Part shown: positions 1 through 6,804 of the stretch, piece after piece | Layout: the number at the start of each line of letters is the position of its first letter | Numbering within the stretch: the first letter of the stretch is position 1 | From: an uncultured Lachnospiraceae bacterium | GTDB taxonomy: Bacteria > Bacillota > Clostridia > Lachnospirales > Lachnospiraceae | NCBI GenBank assembly: GCA_910579325.1 | Contig: CAJTTU010000107.1 | Span: 1-11,387, forward strand | Direction: 5' to 3' | Length of the DNA: 11,387 bases | Made by a program: the position numbers and the translations under genes | Notes under the pieces: generated by a model | What the model saw: the letters and a program-made list of their open reading frames with translations, nothing else | What the model was told of the DNA's origin: nothing | Database searches by the model: none

Positions 1-2
1 GG

Positions 3-59
3 TCTAAAGGACAGACCCTAAGTGCTCATAGCAACGGGAGGGAAGTTGCGGAACTATAA
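3..59 (+). CDS. Possible C-terminal tail of an upstream gene (partial)
   Basis: Of the three forward frames, only this one stays open from the window edge to a TAA at 57-59, reading SKGQTLSAHSNGREVAEL. The stop lies 14 bases before the next start codon, an operon-like spacing. Nineteen open codons can easily occur by chance and the peptide is not recognisable, so this is weak. It could equally be leader RNA: GGTCT at 1-5 can pair with AGACC at 13-17, and GCAAC at 31-35 with GTTGC at 45-49. No function can be assigned. Confidence 0.3.
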   Translation, partial: SKGQTLSAHSNGREVAEL

Positions 60-73
60 TTTGGAGGAAGTTT

Positions 74-1135
74 ATGAAAGACGGACAGCGGATGAAAAAA
101 AGGAAGCGCCTGATTGAAATTTTGTTTTTTCTGGCGGTGATGGCGCTGTCTTTTTATACTGTTTTTCACGGGCAGGATATCAGGCAGATCTGGGAGGAAC
201 TTAAGAAACTGTCGGCCTTTTCCATTTGCGCGGCGATTGTGACCGCGCTTTTCTTTGTCAGCGCGGAAGGCATTATGATCTTTTATCTTCTGCGGGCGCT
301 GGGAGGAAAAAGCGGGATTTTGCGCTGTATTTCTTATTCCTTTATCGGATTCTTTTATTCAGGCATCACTCCTTCCGCCACCGGGGGACAGCCGATGCAG
401 CTTTACTATCTGAAAAAGGATGGAAACAGCCTGGCGGACAGCTCGGTGGTGCTGATGGTGGTGGCGCTGATCTATAAGTTTGTGCTGGTGGTATGGGGAA
501 TTCTAATGCTGTTGTTTTGGCACGGACCGCTGAAAAGTTATCTGGGGCGTTATTTCGGATTGTACCTGTTAGGGCTGGCGCTGAATGCCGGCCTTGTGGC
601 GATTCTTCTGGGTGTGATGCTGTGGCCGGAGGGAATGAAAGGGATGATCCGGGGCGTGGAAAGCCTGCTGGTGTTTTTTCGCCTGTTAAAGCCATCCGAA
701 GAAAGGAAGGAAAAAGTATCGCGGTTTGTGGGCGGCTATCAGAATGCCATAGGTTTTCTGATCGCTCACAAGGGAAAGGTTTGTTTTGTAGCGGCGTTTA
801 CCTGCCTGCAGCGGGCCAGCGTATTTGTTCTTACTTATATCATATACAGAGGATTTCATCTGGAGGGGACAGGCATGCTGGCGATTATGTTTTTGCAGGC
901 TTCCGTGTACATCGCGGTTGACATGCTTCCGGTGCCGGGGGCTCAGGGAATTACGGAGCTGATGTACCGCAGCGTGTTCCTCCCCGTTTTTACGCAGCGG
1001 TACATGATGCCGTCTCTGTATGTGACCAGGGGGATCAGTTTCTATTTTCTTTTGCTGGTCAGCCTTGTGGTGATCGGCGGAAACTGGGTTTTCAGAAATA
1101 CCGGGTTTTCAGAAGGGAGAAAAAGAAAAGAATAG
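74..1135 (+). CDS. Lysylphosphatidylglycerol synthase TM / flippase-like family membrane protein
   Basis: A 353-residue polytopic membrane protein with about eight hydrophobic segments, roughly residues 13-31, 48-73, 84-98, 123-148, 157-184, 235-257, 266-285 and 318-338. The short basic N-terminus (KKRKR at 8-12) fits a cytoplasmic start. The block GFFYSGITPSATGGQP at about 92-107 is the conserved signature of the UPF0104/YbhN/LPG-synthase TM family (PF03706). In MprF this domain is followed by a cytosolic aminoacyl-transferase domain; here the protein ends after the membrane part, so it is not a full lysyl-PG synthase. A lipid or polyprenyl-lipid flippase-like role is known for relatives but the substrate cannot be read from sequence. 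The start at 74 is backed by GGAGG at 63-67, six bases upstream. The rimP operon promoter follows, so this gene belongs to a preceding unit. I see no terminator after it. Confidence 0.85.
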   Translation: MKDGQRMKKRKRLIEILFFLAVMALSFYTVFHGQDIRQIWEELKKLSAFSICAAIVTALFFVSAEGIMIFYLLRALGGKSGILRCISYSFIGFFYSGITPSATGGQPMQLYYLKKDGNSLADSSVVLMVVALIYKFVLVVWGILMLLFWHGPLKSYLGRYFGLYLLGLALNAGLVAILLGVMLWPEGMKGMIRGVESLLVFFRLLKPSEERKEKVSRFVGGYQNAIGFLIAHKGKVCFVAAFTCLQRASVFVLTYIIYRGFHLEGTGMLAIMFLQASVYIAVDMLPVPGAQGITELMYRSVFLPVFTQRYMMPSLYVTRGISFYFLLLVSLVVIGGNWVFRNTGFSEGRKRKE

Positions 1136-1164
1136 TGGAAATAATCAAAAAATTCAAAAATCTC

Positions 1165-1193
1165 TTGTAATTTACAGAACAGGGTGCTATACT
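1165..1193 (+). promoter_or_regulatory. Sigma-A type promoter of the rimP-nusA-infB operon
   Basis: TTGTAA at 1165-1170 and TATACT at 1188-1193 are separated by exactly 17 bp. TG at 1185-1186 followed by one base gives an extended -10. Transcription would start near 1200, about 20 bases before the leader hairpin and 90 before rimP. Each element differs from consensus at one or two bases, and both position and spacing fit. It is the only convincing promoter in the gap between the membrane gene and rimP. Confidence 0.8.
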
Positions 1194-1221
1194 AGGGAAG
1201 AAATTGATTGTGACCGGAGCT

Positions 1222-1249
1222 GAAAGAGTGGGCGAAAGCCCACTCTTTC
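1222..1249 (+). promoter_or_regulatory. Perfect 12-bp stem-loop in the rimP operon 5' leader
   Basis: GAAAGAGTGGGC at 1222-1233 pairs without mismatch with GCCCACTCTTTC at 1238-1249, closed by a GAAA (GNRA) tetraloop at 1234-1237. A U-G pair can extend the base by one. The hairpin is followed by GATGTG rather than a run of T, so it is not a standard intrinsic terminator. It begins about 20 nt after the predicted transcription start and ends 28 nt before the rimP Shine-Dalgarno. Plausible roles are mRNA 5'-end stability or a control site for the operon, for instance NusA feedback; neither is shown by sequence alone. Confidence 0.85.
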
Positions 1250-1277
1250 GATGTGTTATAAGAAGATTTTACAAAAC

Positions 1278-1283
1278 AGGAGG
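1278..1283 (+). promoter_or_regulatory. Ribosome binding site that sets the TTG start of rimP
   Basis: AGGAGG lies nine bases before TTG at 1293. The longer frame's ATG at 1251 directly abuts the leader hairpin and has no Shine-Dalgarno, so the TTG is preferred. Confidence 0.85.
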
Positions 1284-1292
1284 AAAACAGGA

Positions 1293-1769
1293 TTGACAAA
1301 AAGGGAAGAGTATGAACAGCGGGCGGAGAAGCTTCTGATGCCCGTGATTCAGTCTAACGGCTTTGAGCTGGTGGACGTGGAGTATGTGAAGGAAGCGGGA
1401 ACCCGTTATCTGCGCGCTTATATCGATAAGGAGGGCGGCATTACCATCGACGACTGCGAGCTGGTGAGCCGAGCTTTTGGCGAGCTTTTGGACACGGAGG
1501 ATTTTATTGAGGAAAGCTATGTTCTGGAAGTCAGTTCGCCAGGGCTTGGACGGCCCTTAAAAAAGGAAAAGGATTTTGCCCGCGGCATCGGCAAGGATGT
1601 GGAGGTCAGACTGTTTAAACCCCTGAGTAAAGAAAAGAAGGAAAAGGATTTTTTTGGGACACTGAAATCTTATGACGATACTTCCGTGACCATTGTACAG
1701 GAGGATGGAGAAGAGCTTACGCTGGAGCGTTCCGCGATCGCTCTGATCCGTCTGGCTTTTGAATGGTGA
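1293..1769 (+). CDS. rimP: Ribosome maturation factor RimP
   Basis: RimP (DUF150/YhbC family) binds the 30S subunit and helps late assembly of its head domain in the cytoplasm. From the TTG start the protein is 158 residues, close to the usual 150-155. Family blocks are visible: GFELVDVEYVKE at about 23-34, YIDKEGGITIDDC at 43-55, and YVLEVSSPGLGRPL at 76-89, where the family more often has D in place of the G before RPL. The C-terminal half is the small SH3-like barrel. The residues upstream of 1293 (MCYKKILQNRRKTG) are unlike RimP and lack a ribosome site, so I exclude them. It is first in the operon, 41 bases before nusA, the usual arrangement in bacteria. Confidence 0.95.
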   Translation: MTKREEYEQRAEKLLMPVIQSNGFELVDVEYVKEAGTRYLRAYIDKEGGITIDDCELVSRAFGELLDTEDFIEESYVLEVSSPGLGRPLKKEKDFARGIGKDVEVRLFKPLSKEKKEKDFFGTLKSYDDTSVTIVQEDGEELTLERSAIALIRLAFEW

Positions 1770-1810
1770 CGGCAGGCCGTTTCACTCGGATATGAGGAGG
1801 ATACTGGAAA

Positions 1811-3127
1811 ATGAGTAAAGAATTATTAGATGCCCTGAATCTGCTGGAGCAGGAAAAGGATATCAGCAAGGATACGTTACTGGAAGCAATTGAAAACTCT
1901 CTGATCAAAGCCTGCGAAAACCATTTCGGCAAGGCGGACAATGTGAAGGTGACCATCGACCCGGTGACCTGCGATTTTGAAGTGTATGCGGAAAAAGAAG
2001 TGGCGGAGGAAGTGGAAGACGACCTTTTGCAGATCAGTCTGGAGGAAGCGCACAGGAAGGATAAGCATTATGTGCCCGGCGATATCGTCCGTGTGGAGAT
2101 TAAATCCAAGGAGTTTGGCCGGATAGCAACCCAGAATGCAAAGAATGTGATTCTGCAAAAAATCCGTGAGGAAGAACGGAAGTCTCTGTTTAATCAGTAT
2201 ATTACAAAAGAGCGGGAAATCATGACCGGCATCGTGCAGCGGTATCTGGGAAGAAATGTGAGTGTAAATCTGGGAAAATGTGACGGTATGCTGAATGAAA
2301 ACGAGCAGGTAAAAGGCGAGATATTCCAGCCCACCGAGCGGATCAAGGTTTACGTGCTGGAGGTGAAAAACACCACCAAGGGCCCCAGAATCCTGGTATC
2401 CAGGACACACCCGGAGCTGGTGAAAAGACTGTTTGAGGCCGAAGTGACAGAGGTGAAGGACGGTACGGTAGAGATCAGGGGGATCGCCAGAGAGGCCGGT
2501 TCCAGAACCAAGATGGCCGTGTGGTCCAATGATCCCAACGTGGATCCCGTAGGCGCCTGCGTGGGACTGAACGGCGCGAGGGTAAATTCCATTGTGGAGG
2601 AGCTGCGGGGTGAAAAGATCGATATTATCTGCTGGGATGAAAATCCGGCGGTGCTGATTGAAAACGCGTTGAGTCCGGCCAAGGTTATCTGCGTGGTGGC
2701 CGACGAGGATGAGAAGACGGCCCAGGTAATCGTCCCGGATTATCAGCTTTCTCTGGCCATCGGTAAGGTGGGACAGAACGCCCGTCTGGCAGCCCGTCTG
2801 ACTGGGTTTAAGATCGATATCAAGAGCGAGACCCAGGCCAGAGAGTCCGGACTTCTGGAAGAACTGGGGCTGGATGATATGACCGGCGAGTATGAAGGCT
2901 ATGAGGAATATGAGATATTTGAGGATGAGTCTTATTATGAGGATGAATTTGGCGATCCGGGAGAGGAAGAGGACCTGACTTTCGAGGATGGTGGATATGA
3001 AGAAGACATGGGAGTTCTGACGGACAGTGATGCGTATGAAGAAGACGCGGAGGTTTTGACAGACGACGATGCGTACGGGGAAGATGAGACTGACGAAGAG
3101 ACGCCATACGACGGGGAAGACCTGTAA
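1811..3127 (+). CDS. nusA: Transcription termination/antitermination factor NusA
   Basis: NusA binds RNA polymerase and nascent RNA, modulating pausing, termination and antitermination. The 438-residue protein has the N-terminal polymerase-binding domain (about 1-125, including the CENHFG and AKNVILQKIREEER blocks), an S1 domain (about 134-200), KH1 with GACVGLNGARVNSIVEELRGE (248-268; split here as GACVGLNG at 248-255 then ARVNSIVEELRGE), and KH2 with IGKVGQNARLAARLTG at 317-332. From about 352 to the end it has a strongly acidic tail rich in E, D and Y, partly made of a tandem repeat. Firmicute NusA often ends soon after KH2, so the tail is an extension. The E. coli-type acidic AR repeats are not recognisable in it. 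AGGAGG at about 1795-1800 supports the ATG. ylxR follows closely, as expected. Confidence 0.97.
   Translation: MSKELLDALNLLEQEKDISKDTLLEAIENSLIKACENHFGKADNVKVTIDPVTCDFEVYAEKEVAEEVEDDLLQISLEEAHRKDKHYVPGDIVRVEIKSKEFGRIATQNAKNVILQKIREEERKSLFNQYITKEREIMTGIVQRYLGRNVSVNLGKCDGMLNENEQVKGEIFQPTERIKVYVLEVKNTTKGPRILVSRTHPELVKRLFEAEVTEVKDGTVEIRGIAREAGSRTKMAVWSNDPNVDPVGACVGLNGARVNSIVEELRGEKIDIICWDENPAVLIENALSPAKVICVVADEDEKTAQVIVPDYQLSLAIGKVGQNARLAARLTGFKIDIKSETQARESGLLEELGLDDMTGEYEGYEEYEIFEDESYYEDEFGDPGEEEDLTFEDGGYEEDMGVLTDSDAYEEDAEVLTDDDAYGEDETDEETPYDGEDL
2996..3073 (+). repeat. Two 39-bp tandem repeats encoding the acidic tail of NusA
   Basis: Units 2996-3034 and 3035-3073 each encode 13 residues: YEEDMGVLTDSDA and YEEDAEVLTDDDA. 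A third, decayed copy begins at 3074 with YGEDETDEETPYD. The two main copies differ by several substitutions, so the duplication is not very recent. The unit length is a multiple of three and keeps the frame. Confidence 0.85.
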
Positions 3128-3131
3128 GCCG

Positions 3132-3137
3132 GGAGGG
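3132..3137 (+). promoter_or_regulatory. Ribosome binding site for ylxR, favouring ATG 3143
   Basis: GGAGGG ends five bases before ATG 3143. The in-frame GTG at 3137 overlaps the site itself and cannot be its start. Confidence 0.75.
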
Positions 3138-3142
3138 TGGAT

Positions 3143-3421
3143 ATGAGTGTGAAACGCAAAGTTCCCATGCGCCAGTGCGTCGGCTGCCGGGAGATGAAAA
3201 GTAAGAGGGAGATGCTTCGGATTCTCAGGACGCCGGAGGGGCAGTTTGTGATCGATATGACCGGAAAGAAAAACGGACGGGGCGCGTATCTGTGCAGGAA
3301 CGCGAAATGTTTTGAAGCGGCGGCGAAGTCCAAAGGGCTGGAACGCTCGTTCCAGTGTGGCGTGTCCGGAGAGGTCTACGAAGAATTGCTAAAGGAGTTT
3401 AAACGTCTTGAAGCAGAATAA
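3143..3421 (+). CDS. ylxR: YlxR / RnpM family RNase P modulator
   Basis: A 92-residue basic protein of the YlxR (DUF448) family. The signature MRQCVGCREMKSKREMLRIL is at about 9-28, with CVGC at 12-15, and GRGAYLC is at 45-51. Recent work on Gram-positive members renamed the family RnpM, reporting that it binds RNase P RNA and modulates RNase P activity; that role is taken from the family, not visible here. The start at ATG 3143 is chosen from the GGAGGG spacing. It follows nusA by 15 bases and its last 14 bases overlap ylxQ, so the two are probably co-translated. Confidence 0.93.
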   Translation: MSVKRKVPMRQCVGCREMKSKREMLRILRTPEGQFVIDMTGKKNGRGAYLCRNAKCFEAAAKSKGLERSFQCGVSGEVYEELLKEFKRLEAE

Positions 3422-3728
3422 AATTTTTTCTCTGGCGGGCCTGGCGATGAAAGCGGGGAAGGTGGCAAGCGGAGAATTTGCCACGGAAAAAGCAGTGAAA
3501 TCCGGTCTGGCCAGATTGGTGCTGGTGGCGGAGGATGCCTCAGACAATACGAAAAAAATGTTCGCGAATATGTGTGATTATTATAAAGTGCCGTTGTATT
3601 TCTACGGCGATAAGGAAACGCTGGGCGCTGCCATCGGCAGGCAGTACCGGGCCTCCCTGGCGCTGACGGACGAAGGATTCGCGAAAGCGGTTACGAAGGA
3701 AATTGAAAAGATGAAGATTGAAAATTGA
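3408..3728 (+). CDS. ylxQ: YlxQ, L7Ae-family RNA-binding protein
   Basis: A 106-residue protein with the ribosomal L7Ae/L30e/S12e/Gadd45 fold. Recognisable blocks are SLAGLAMKAGKVASGEFA at about 8-25, LVLVAEDASDNTKK at 37-50, and IGRQYRASLALTDEGFA at 76-92. Relatives bind kink-turn RNA, and Bacillus YlxQ is reported to do so. The target in this organism is unknown. The start is a TTG at 3408, inside the end of ylxR, with AAGGAG at 3392-3397 ten bases upstream. The 14-base overlap and weak start codon suggest translation depends on ylxR being read. It ends 17 bases before infB. Confidence 0.92.
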   Translation: MKQNKIFSLAGLAMKAGKVASGEFATEKAVKSGLARLVLVAEDASDNTKKMFANMCDYYKVPLYFYGDKETLGAAIGRQYRASLALTDEGFAKAVTKEIEKMKIEN

Positions 3729-3732
3729 AAAT

Positions 3733-3737
3733 GGAGG
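3733..3737 (+). promoter_or_regulatory. Ribosome binding site setting the infB start
   Basis: GGAGG lies eight bases before ATG 3746. The longer in-frame TTG at 3725 lies upstream of this site and would add MKMEAVS, which IF2 proteins lack. Confidence 0.85.
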
Positions 3738-3745
3738 CAGTAAGT

Positions 3746-6727
3746 ATGGCAAAAATAAAAGTCAGTGAATTGGCAGCGCAATTAGATAAATCGGGAACGG
3801 AAGTGATGGCTTATCTCCGGGGTAAGGGTCTTGCTGTGGAGGCGGACACGGAGCTGGAAGATGAGCAGGTAGCGGCGGTTAAAAGAGCGATGGCGCCGAA
3901 AAGAGAAGGGGAAGGAATTAAAAAAAGAGCTTCCGTGGTTTTTCGTCCCCAGAACAGCGCCCAGAATCGGGGAAAGGCGCAGGGCAGAGGCGGGCAGCAG
4001 GCCGGCCAGAGAAGACCGGCCGGTCAGGCTGGTACGGGTAGACTGACCGGACAGAGAACCGGCGTCAGAACCGTTTCTACGGTAAGACCTGTACAGAAGC
4101 CGGAGGAAAAGGAAAAAGCTGTGCAGAAGACGGCTGCGGCGGCCGCGAATGAGGGGAAGGTTCTGCAGAAACCGGTTTCCCAGGCAGCGGAGCCGACTGT
4201 CGTGAAAGAGGAATCTGCGGCGGTAACAAAACCTGCGACAGCAGTCAAATCCGCAGCGGCAAAATCTGCAGCGGAAGTGAAGCCGGCAGCAGAGCGTCCT
4301 CAGGCGGAGAAGGTTCAGGGTGAAAAGCCCGTGAGCGAAAAAGTACAGAGTGAGAAAGTGCAGACTGAAAAATCCAGGAATGAGAGAGCGCAGGGGGAAA
4401 AGGCACTGGCTGACCAGTCTGGAAGCGATCGTGGTCAGGGTGAGAGGGCCCAGAGCGGCAGAAGTCAGGGAGAACGCCGGCAGAGCGACAGATCTCAGGG
4501 AGAGCGCCGACAGGGCGACAGACCCCAGGGAGAGCGCCGACAGGGCGACAGATCCCAGGGAGAGCGCCGACAGGGCGACAGACCCCAAGGAGAACGCCGG
4601 CAGGGCGACAGACCCCAGGGAGAACGCCGGCAGGGCGACAGACCCCAGGGAGAACGCCGGCAGGGCGACAGACCTCAGGGGGGGCGTCCGGGCGACAGAA
4701 ACCAGAGCGGAAGCCGTCCGGGCGACAGAAATCAGAATAGCCGCCGTCCGCAGGGCGACCGTCGTCCCGCTGCGTCAGGCATGCTGAAACAGGATTCGTT
4801 TGGGAAGCCCGGTCAGTCTCAGAGCGGAAAGACAAATAAAAAGCAGGAGAGCAAGGGCAGGGATAAATTTGATAAGAAGGAAAAAGAAGGCTTCTTAAGC
4901 AAGATGGAGAAGAACGGACCTAAGAGAGGCCAGAAATCCTCCTCCGCTCCGAAACAGGCTCCTGCCGAGAAGGAAATCAAGACGCTGGTTCTGCCGGAAA
5001 GCCTGACCATCAAGGAACTGGCGGAAAAGATGAAGATGCAGCCTTCCGTTATCGTGAAGAAGCTGTTTATGCAGGGACAGGTGGTTACGATCAACCAGGA
5101 GGTGGATTATGAGACCGCAGAAAATATTGCCCTGGAATTCGACTTCCTGTGCGAGCAGGAGGAAAAGGTCGATGTGATCGGCGAACTGCTGAAAGATATC
5201 GAAGAAACAGAAGAAGGGATGGTAAACAGACCGCCTGTGGTTTGCGTTATGGGCCATGTCGATCACGGTAAAACCTCCCTTCTGGACGCGATCCGGGAGA
5301 CAAACGTGATCGCCAGAGAGGCGGGCGGCATCACCCAGCATATCGGCGCTTATGTGGTGGAGATCAACGGGCAGCGCATCACCTTCCTGGACACGCCCGG
5401 ACACGAGGCATTTACGGCCATGCGTATGAGAGGGGCCCAGTCCACGGATATCGCCATCCTGGTGGTGGCTGCGGATGACGGCGTGATGCCCCAGACCGTG
5501 GAAGCCATCAATCATGCGAAAGCGGCCGGCGTGGAGATTATTGTGGCCATTAACAAAATCGATAAGCCCAGCGCCAATATCGAACGGGTAAAACAGGAGT
5601 TGTCTGAGTATGAGCTGATTCCCGAGGACTGGGGCGGCAGCACCATCTTCGTTCCGGTATCCGCCCATACGAAGGAGGGTATCGAGAACCTGCTTGAGAT
5701 GATTCTTCTGGTGGCCGAGGTGAAAGAATTGAAGGCGAACCCGAACCGGAACGCGAGAGGTCTGATCATCGAGGCCGAGCTGGATAAGGGAAAAGGCCCG
5801 GTGGCTACGGTGCTGGTACAGAAGGGTACGCTTCATGTGGGCGATTTTGTGGCGGCAGGCTCCTGCTTCGGCAAGGTCAGGGCCATGATTGACGACCGGG
5901 GCAGACGGGTGAAGGAGGCGACGCCTTCCACCCCTGTGGAAATCCTGGGTCTCAACGACGTGCCCAATGCCGGCGAGGTATTTGTGTCCACCGACACGGA
6001 GAAGGAATCCAGAAACTTTGCCGAGACCTTTATCAAGGTGGGCAGAGAGAAGCTGCTTGAGGAGACGAAGGCGAAGCTGTCTCTGGACGATCTGTTCTCT
6101 CAGATCAAGGCGGGCAATGTAAAAGAACTGGGTCTGATCATTAAAGCGGATGTGCAGGGTTCCGTGGAAGCGGTAAAGCAGAGTCTTGTGAAGCTGTCCA
6201 ACGAAGAAGTGGTGGTAAAGATCATCCACGGCGGCGTGGGCGCCATCAACGAGTCCGACGTGACGCTGGCTTCCGCCTCCAATGCCATTATTATCGGCTT
6301 CAATGTACGGCCCGACGCCACGGCACGTTCTATTGCCGAGCGGGAAAAGGTGGACTTACGCCTGTACAAGGTGATCTATCAGGCGATCGCGGATGTGGAA
6401 GCGGCCATGAAGGGTATGCTGGATCCGATTTTCGAGGAGAAGGTAGTCGGCCATGCGATTGTGCGGCAGCTGTTTAAGGCTTCCGATGTAGGAACCATTG
6501 CCGGCTCCTATGTGACCGACGGCAAGTTTGTGAGAAACTGCCATTGCCGGATCACCAGGGAAGGCGAGCAGATTTACGACGGCATGCTGGCATCCCTGAA
6601 GCGGTTTAAGGACGACGTAAAGGAAGTGGCCGCCGGATATGAGTGCGGTCTGGTATTTGAGAAGTTTAACGATCTGAAGGAAGACGATATGATCGAAGCA
6701 TATATCATGGTAGAGGTGCCCAGGTAG
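3746..6727 (+). CDS. infB: Translation initiation factor IF2
   Basis: IF2 is the GTPase that recruits fMet-tRNA to the 30S subunit and promotes subunit joining. The protein is 993 residues, longer than the roughly 700 of Bacillus. In order: an N-terminal IF2_N-type fold (about 1-50, MAKIKVSELAAQL); a long low-complexity linker (about 53-410) rich in Q, R, G, K, E and A; a second IF2_N domain (about 413-464); then the GTPase domain with G1 GHVDHGKT 503-510, switch GGITQHIGA, G3 DTPGH 549-553, G4 NKID 603-606 and G5 SAH 639-641. Domains II, III and the fMet-tRNA-binding C2 domain complete it. All catalytic motifs are intact. The extra length is all in the linker, which contains a tandem repeat. 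The gene sits between ylxQ and rbfA, the standard Gram-positive order. Confidence 0.97.
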   Translation: MAKIKVSELAAQLDKSGTEVMAYLRGKGLAVEADTELEDEQVAAVKRAMAPKREGEGIKKRASVVFRPQNSAQNRGKAQGRGGQQAGQRRPAGQAGTGRLTGQRTGVRTVSTVRPVQKPEEKEKAVQKTAAAAANEGKVLQKPVSQAAEPTVVKEESAAVTKPATAVKSAAAKSAAEVKPAAERPQAEKVQGEKPVSEKVQSEKVQTEKSRNERAQGEKALADQSGSDRGQGERAQSGRSQGERRQSDRSQGERRQGDRPQGERRQGDRSQGERRQGDRPQGERRQGDRPQGERRQGDRPQGERRQGDRPQGGRPGDRNQSGSRPGDRNQNSRRPQGDRRPAASGMLKQDSFGKPGQSQSGKTNKKQESKGRDKFDKKEKEGFLSKMEKNGPKRGQKSSSAPKQAPAEKEIKTLVLPESLTIKELAEKMKMQPSVIVKKLFMQGQVVTINQEVDYETAENIALEFDFLCEQEEKVDVIGELLKDIEETEEGMVNRPPVVCVMGHVDHGKTSLLDAIRETNVIAREAGGITQHIGAYVVEINGQRITFLDTPGHEAFTAMRMRGAQSTDIAILVVAADDGVMPQTVEAINHAKAAGVEIIVAINKIDKPSANIERVKQELSEYELIPEDWGGSTIFVPVSAHTKEGIENLLEMILLVAEVKELKANPNRNARGLIIEAELDKGKGPVATVLVQKGTLHVGDFVAAGSCFGKVRAMIDDRGRRVKEATPSTPVEILGLNDVPNAGEVFVSTDTEKESRNFAETFIKVGREKLLEETKAKLSLDDLFSQIKAGNVKELGLIIKADVQGSVEAVKQSLVKLSNEEVVVKIIHGGVGAINESDVTLASASNAIIIGFNVRPDATARSIAEREKVDLRLYKVIYQAIADVEAAMKGMLDPIFEEKVVGHAIVRQLFKASDVGTIAGSYVTDGKFVRNCHCRITREGEQIYDGMLASLKRFKDDVKEVAAGYECGLVFEKFNDLKEDDMIEAYIMVEVPR
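4471..4680 (+). repeat. Seven 30-bp tandem repeats inside infB
   Basis: Seven consecutive 30-bp units (starting 4471, 4501, 4531, 4561, 4591, 4621 and 4651) encode ten-residue repeats of the type GERRQGDRPQ, covering about IF2 residues 242-311. Units 4591 and 4621 are identical, and most others differ at only a few bases. More decayed units in the same 30-bp register flank both sides, about 4411-4470 and 4681-4770. The pattern fits expansion by slippage or unequal crossing over, with frame kept because 30 is a multiple of three. Confidence 0.95.
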
Positions 6728-6746
6728 TCTGGCGTATCGGCACTGT

Positions 6747-6769
6747 CCCCGCTGTTTCAAACAGTGGGG
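6747..6769 (+). promoter_or_regulatory. Stem-loop between infB and rbfA
   Basis: CCCCGCTGTT at 6747-6756 pairs with AACAGTGGGG at 6760-6769, with one G-U pair and a short loop. It lies 20 bases after the infB stop. What follows is TCTGGGTCCTGG, not a T run, so it is unlikely to be a working intrinsic terminator. It may protect the infB 3' end, be a processing site, or reduce expression of the downstream genes. Confidence 0.6.
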
Positions 6770-6792
6770 TCTGGGTCCTGGCCATGAACCGG

Positions 6793-6798
6793 AAAGGA
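6793..6798 (+). promoter_or_regulatory. Ribosome binding site favouring rbfA ATG 6805
   Basis: AAAGGA lies six bases before ATG 6805. The in-frame ATG at 6784 has only a poor G-rich stretch upstream and would add MNRKGFG, which is not typical of RbfA. Confidence 0.7.
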
Positions 6799-6804
6799 TT
6801 CGGA

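Noticed and set aside
1..50. Two short stems (1-5 with 13-17; 31-35 with 45-49) suggesting a riboswitch at the window edge
   Set aside because: Five-base stems occur easily by chance, the region matches no riboswitch consensus I know, and one frame through it is open, so it may be coding.
1222..1255. Leader hairpin as an intrinsic terminator of the upstream membrane gene
   Set aside because: No T run follows the stem, and a good promoter lies just upstream of it, so it belongs to the leader of the next transcript.
3710..3735. Short direct repeat (TTGAAAA twice) at the ylxQ/infB junction
   Set aside because: Seven bases in an A-rich stretch that also codes for the end of YlxQ; most likely chance.
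4471..4680. Regular 30-bp repeats that superficially resemble a CRISPR array
   Set aside because: The units are directly adjacent with no spacers, keep the infB frame and encode a ten-residue protein repeat.
4245..4835. Open frames in other frames through the infB repeat tract, on both strands, giving repetitive proteins
   Set aside because: A 30-bp in-frame repeat without stops in one frame automatically produces repeated stop-free frames elsewhere; no independent start signals or homology are seen.
4895..6229. Long open frame on the minus strand opposite infB (over 400 codons)
   Set aside because: It lies opposite a fully conserved IF2 GTPase and C-terminal region. Its composition (H, L and Q rich) is a mirror of biased codon use in infB, and no family is recognisable.
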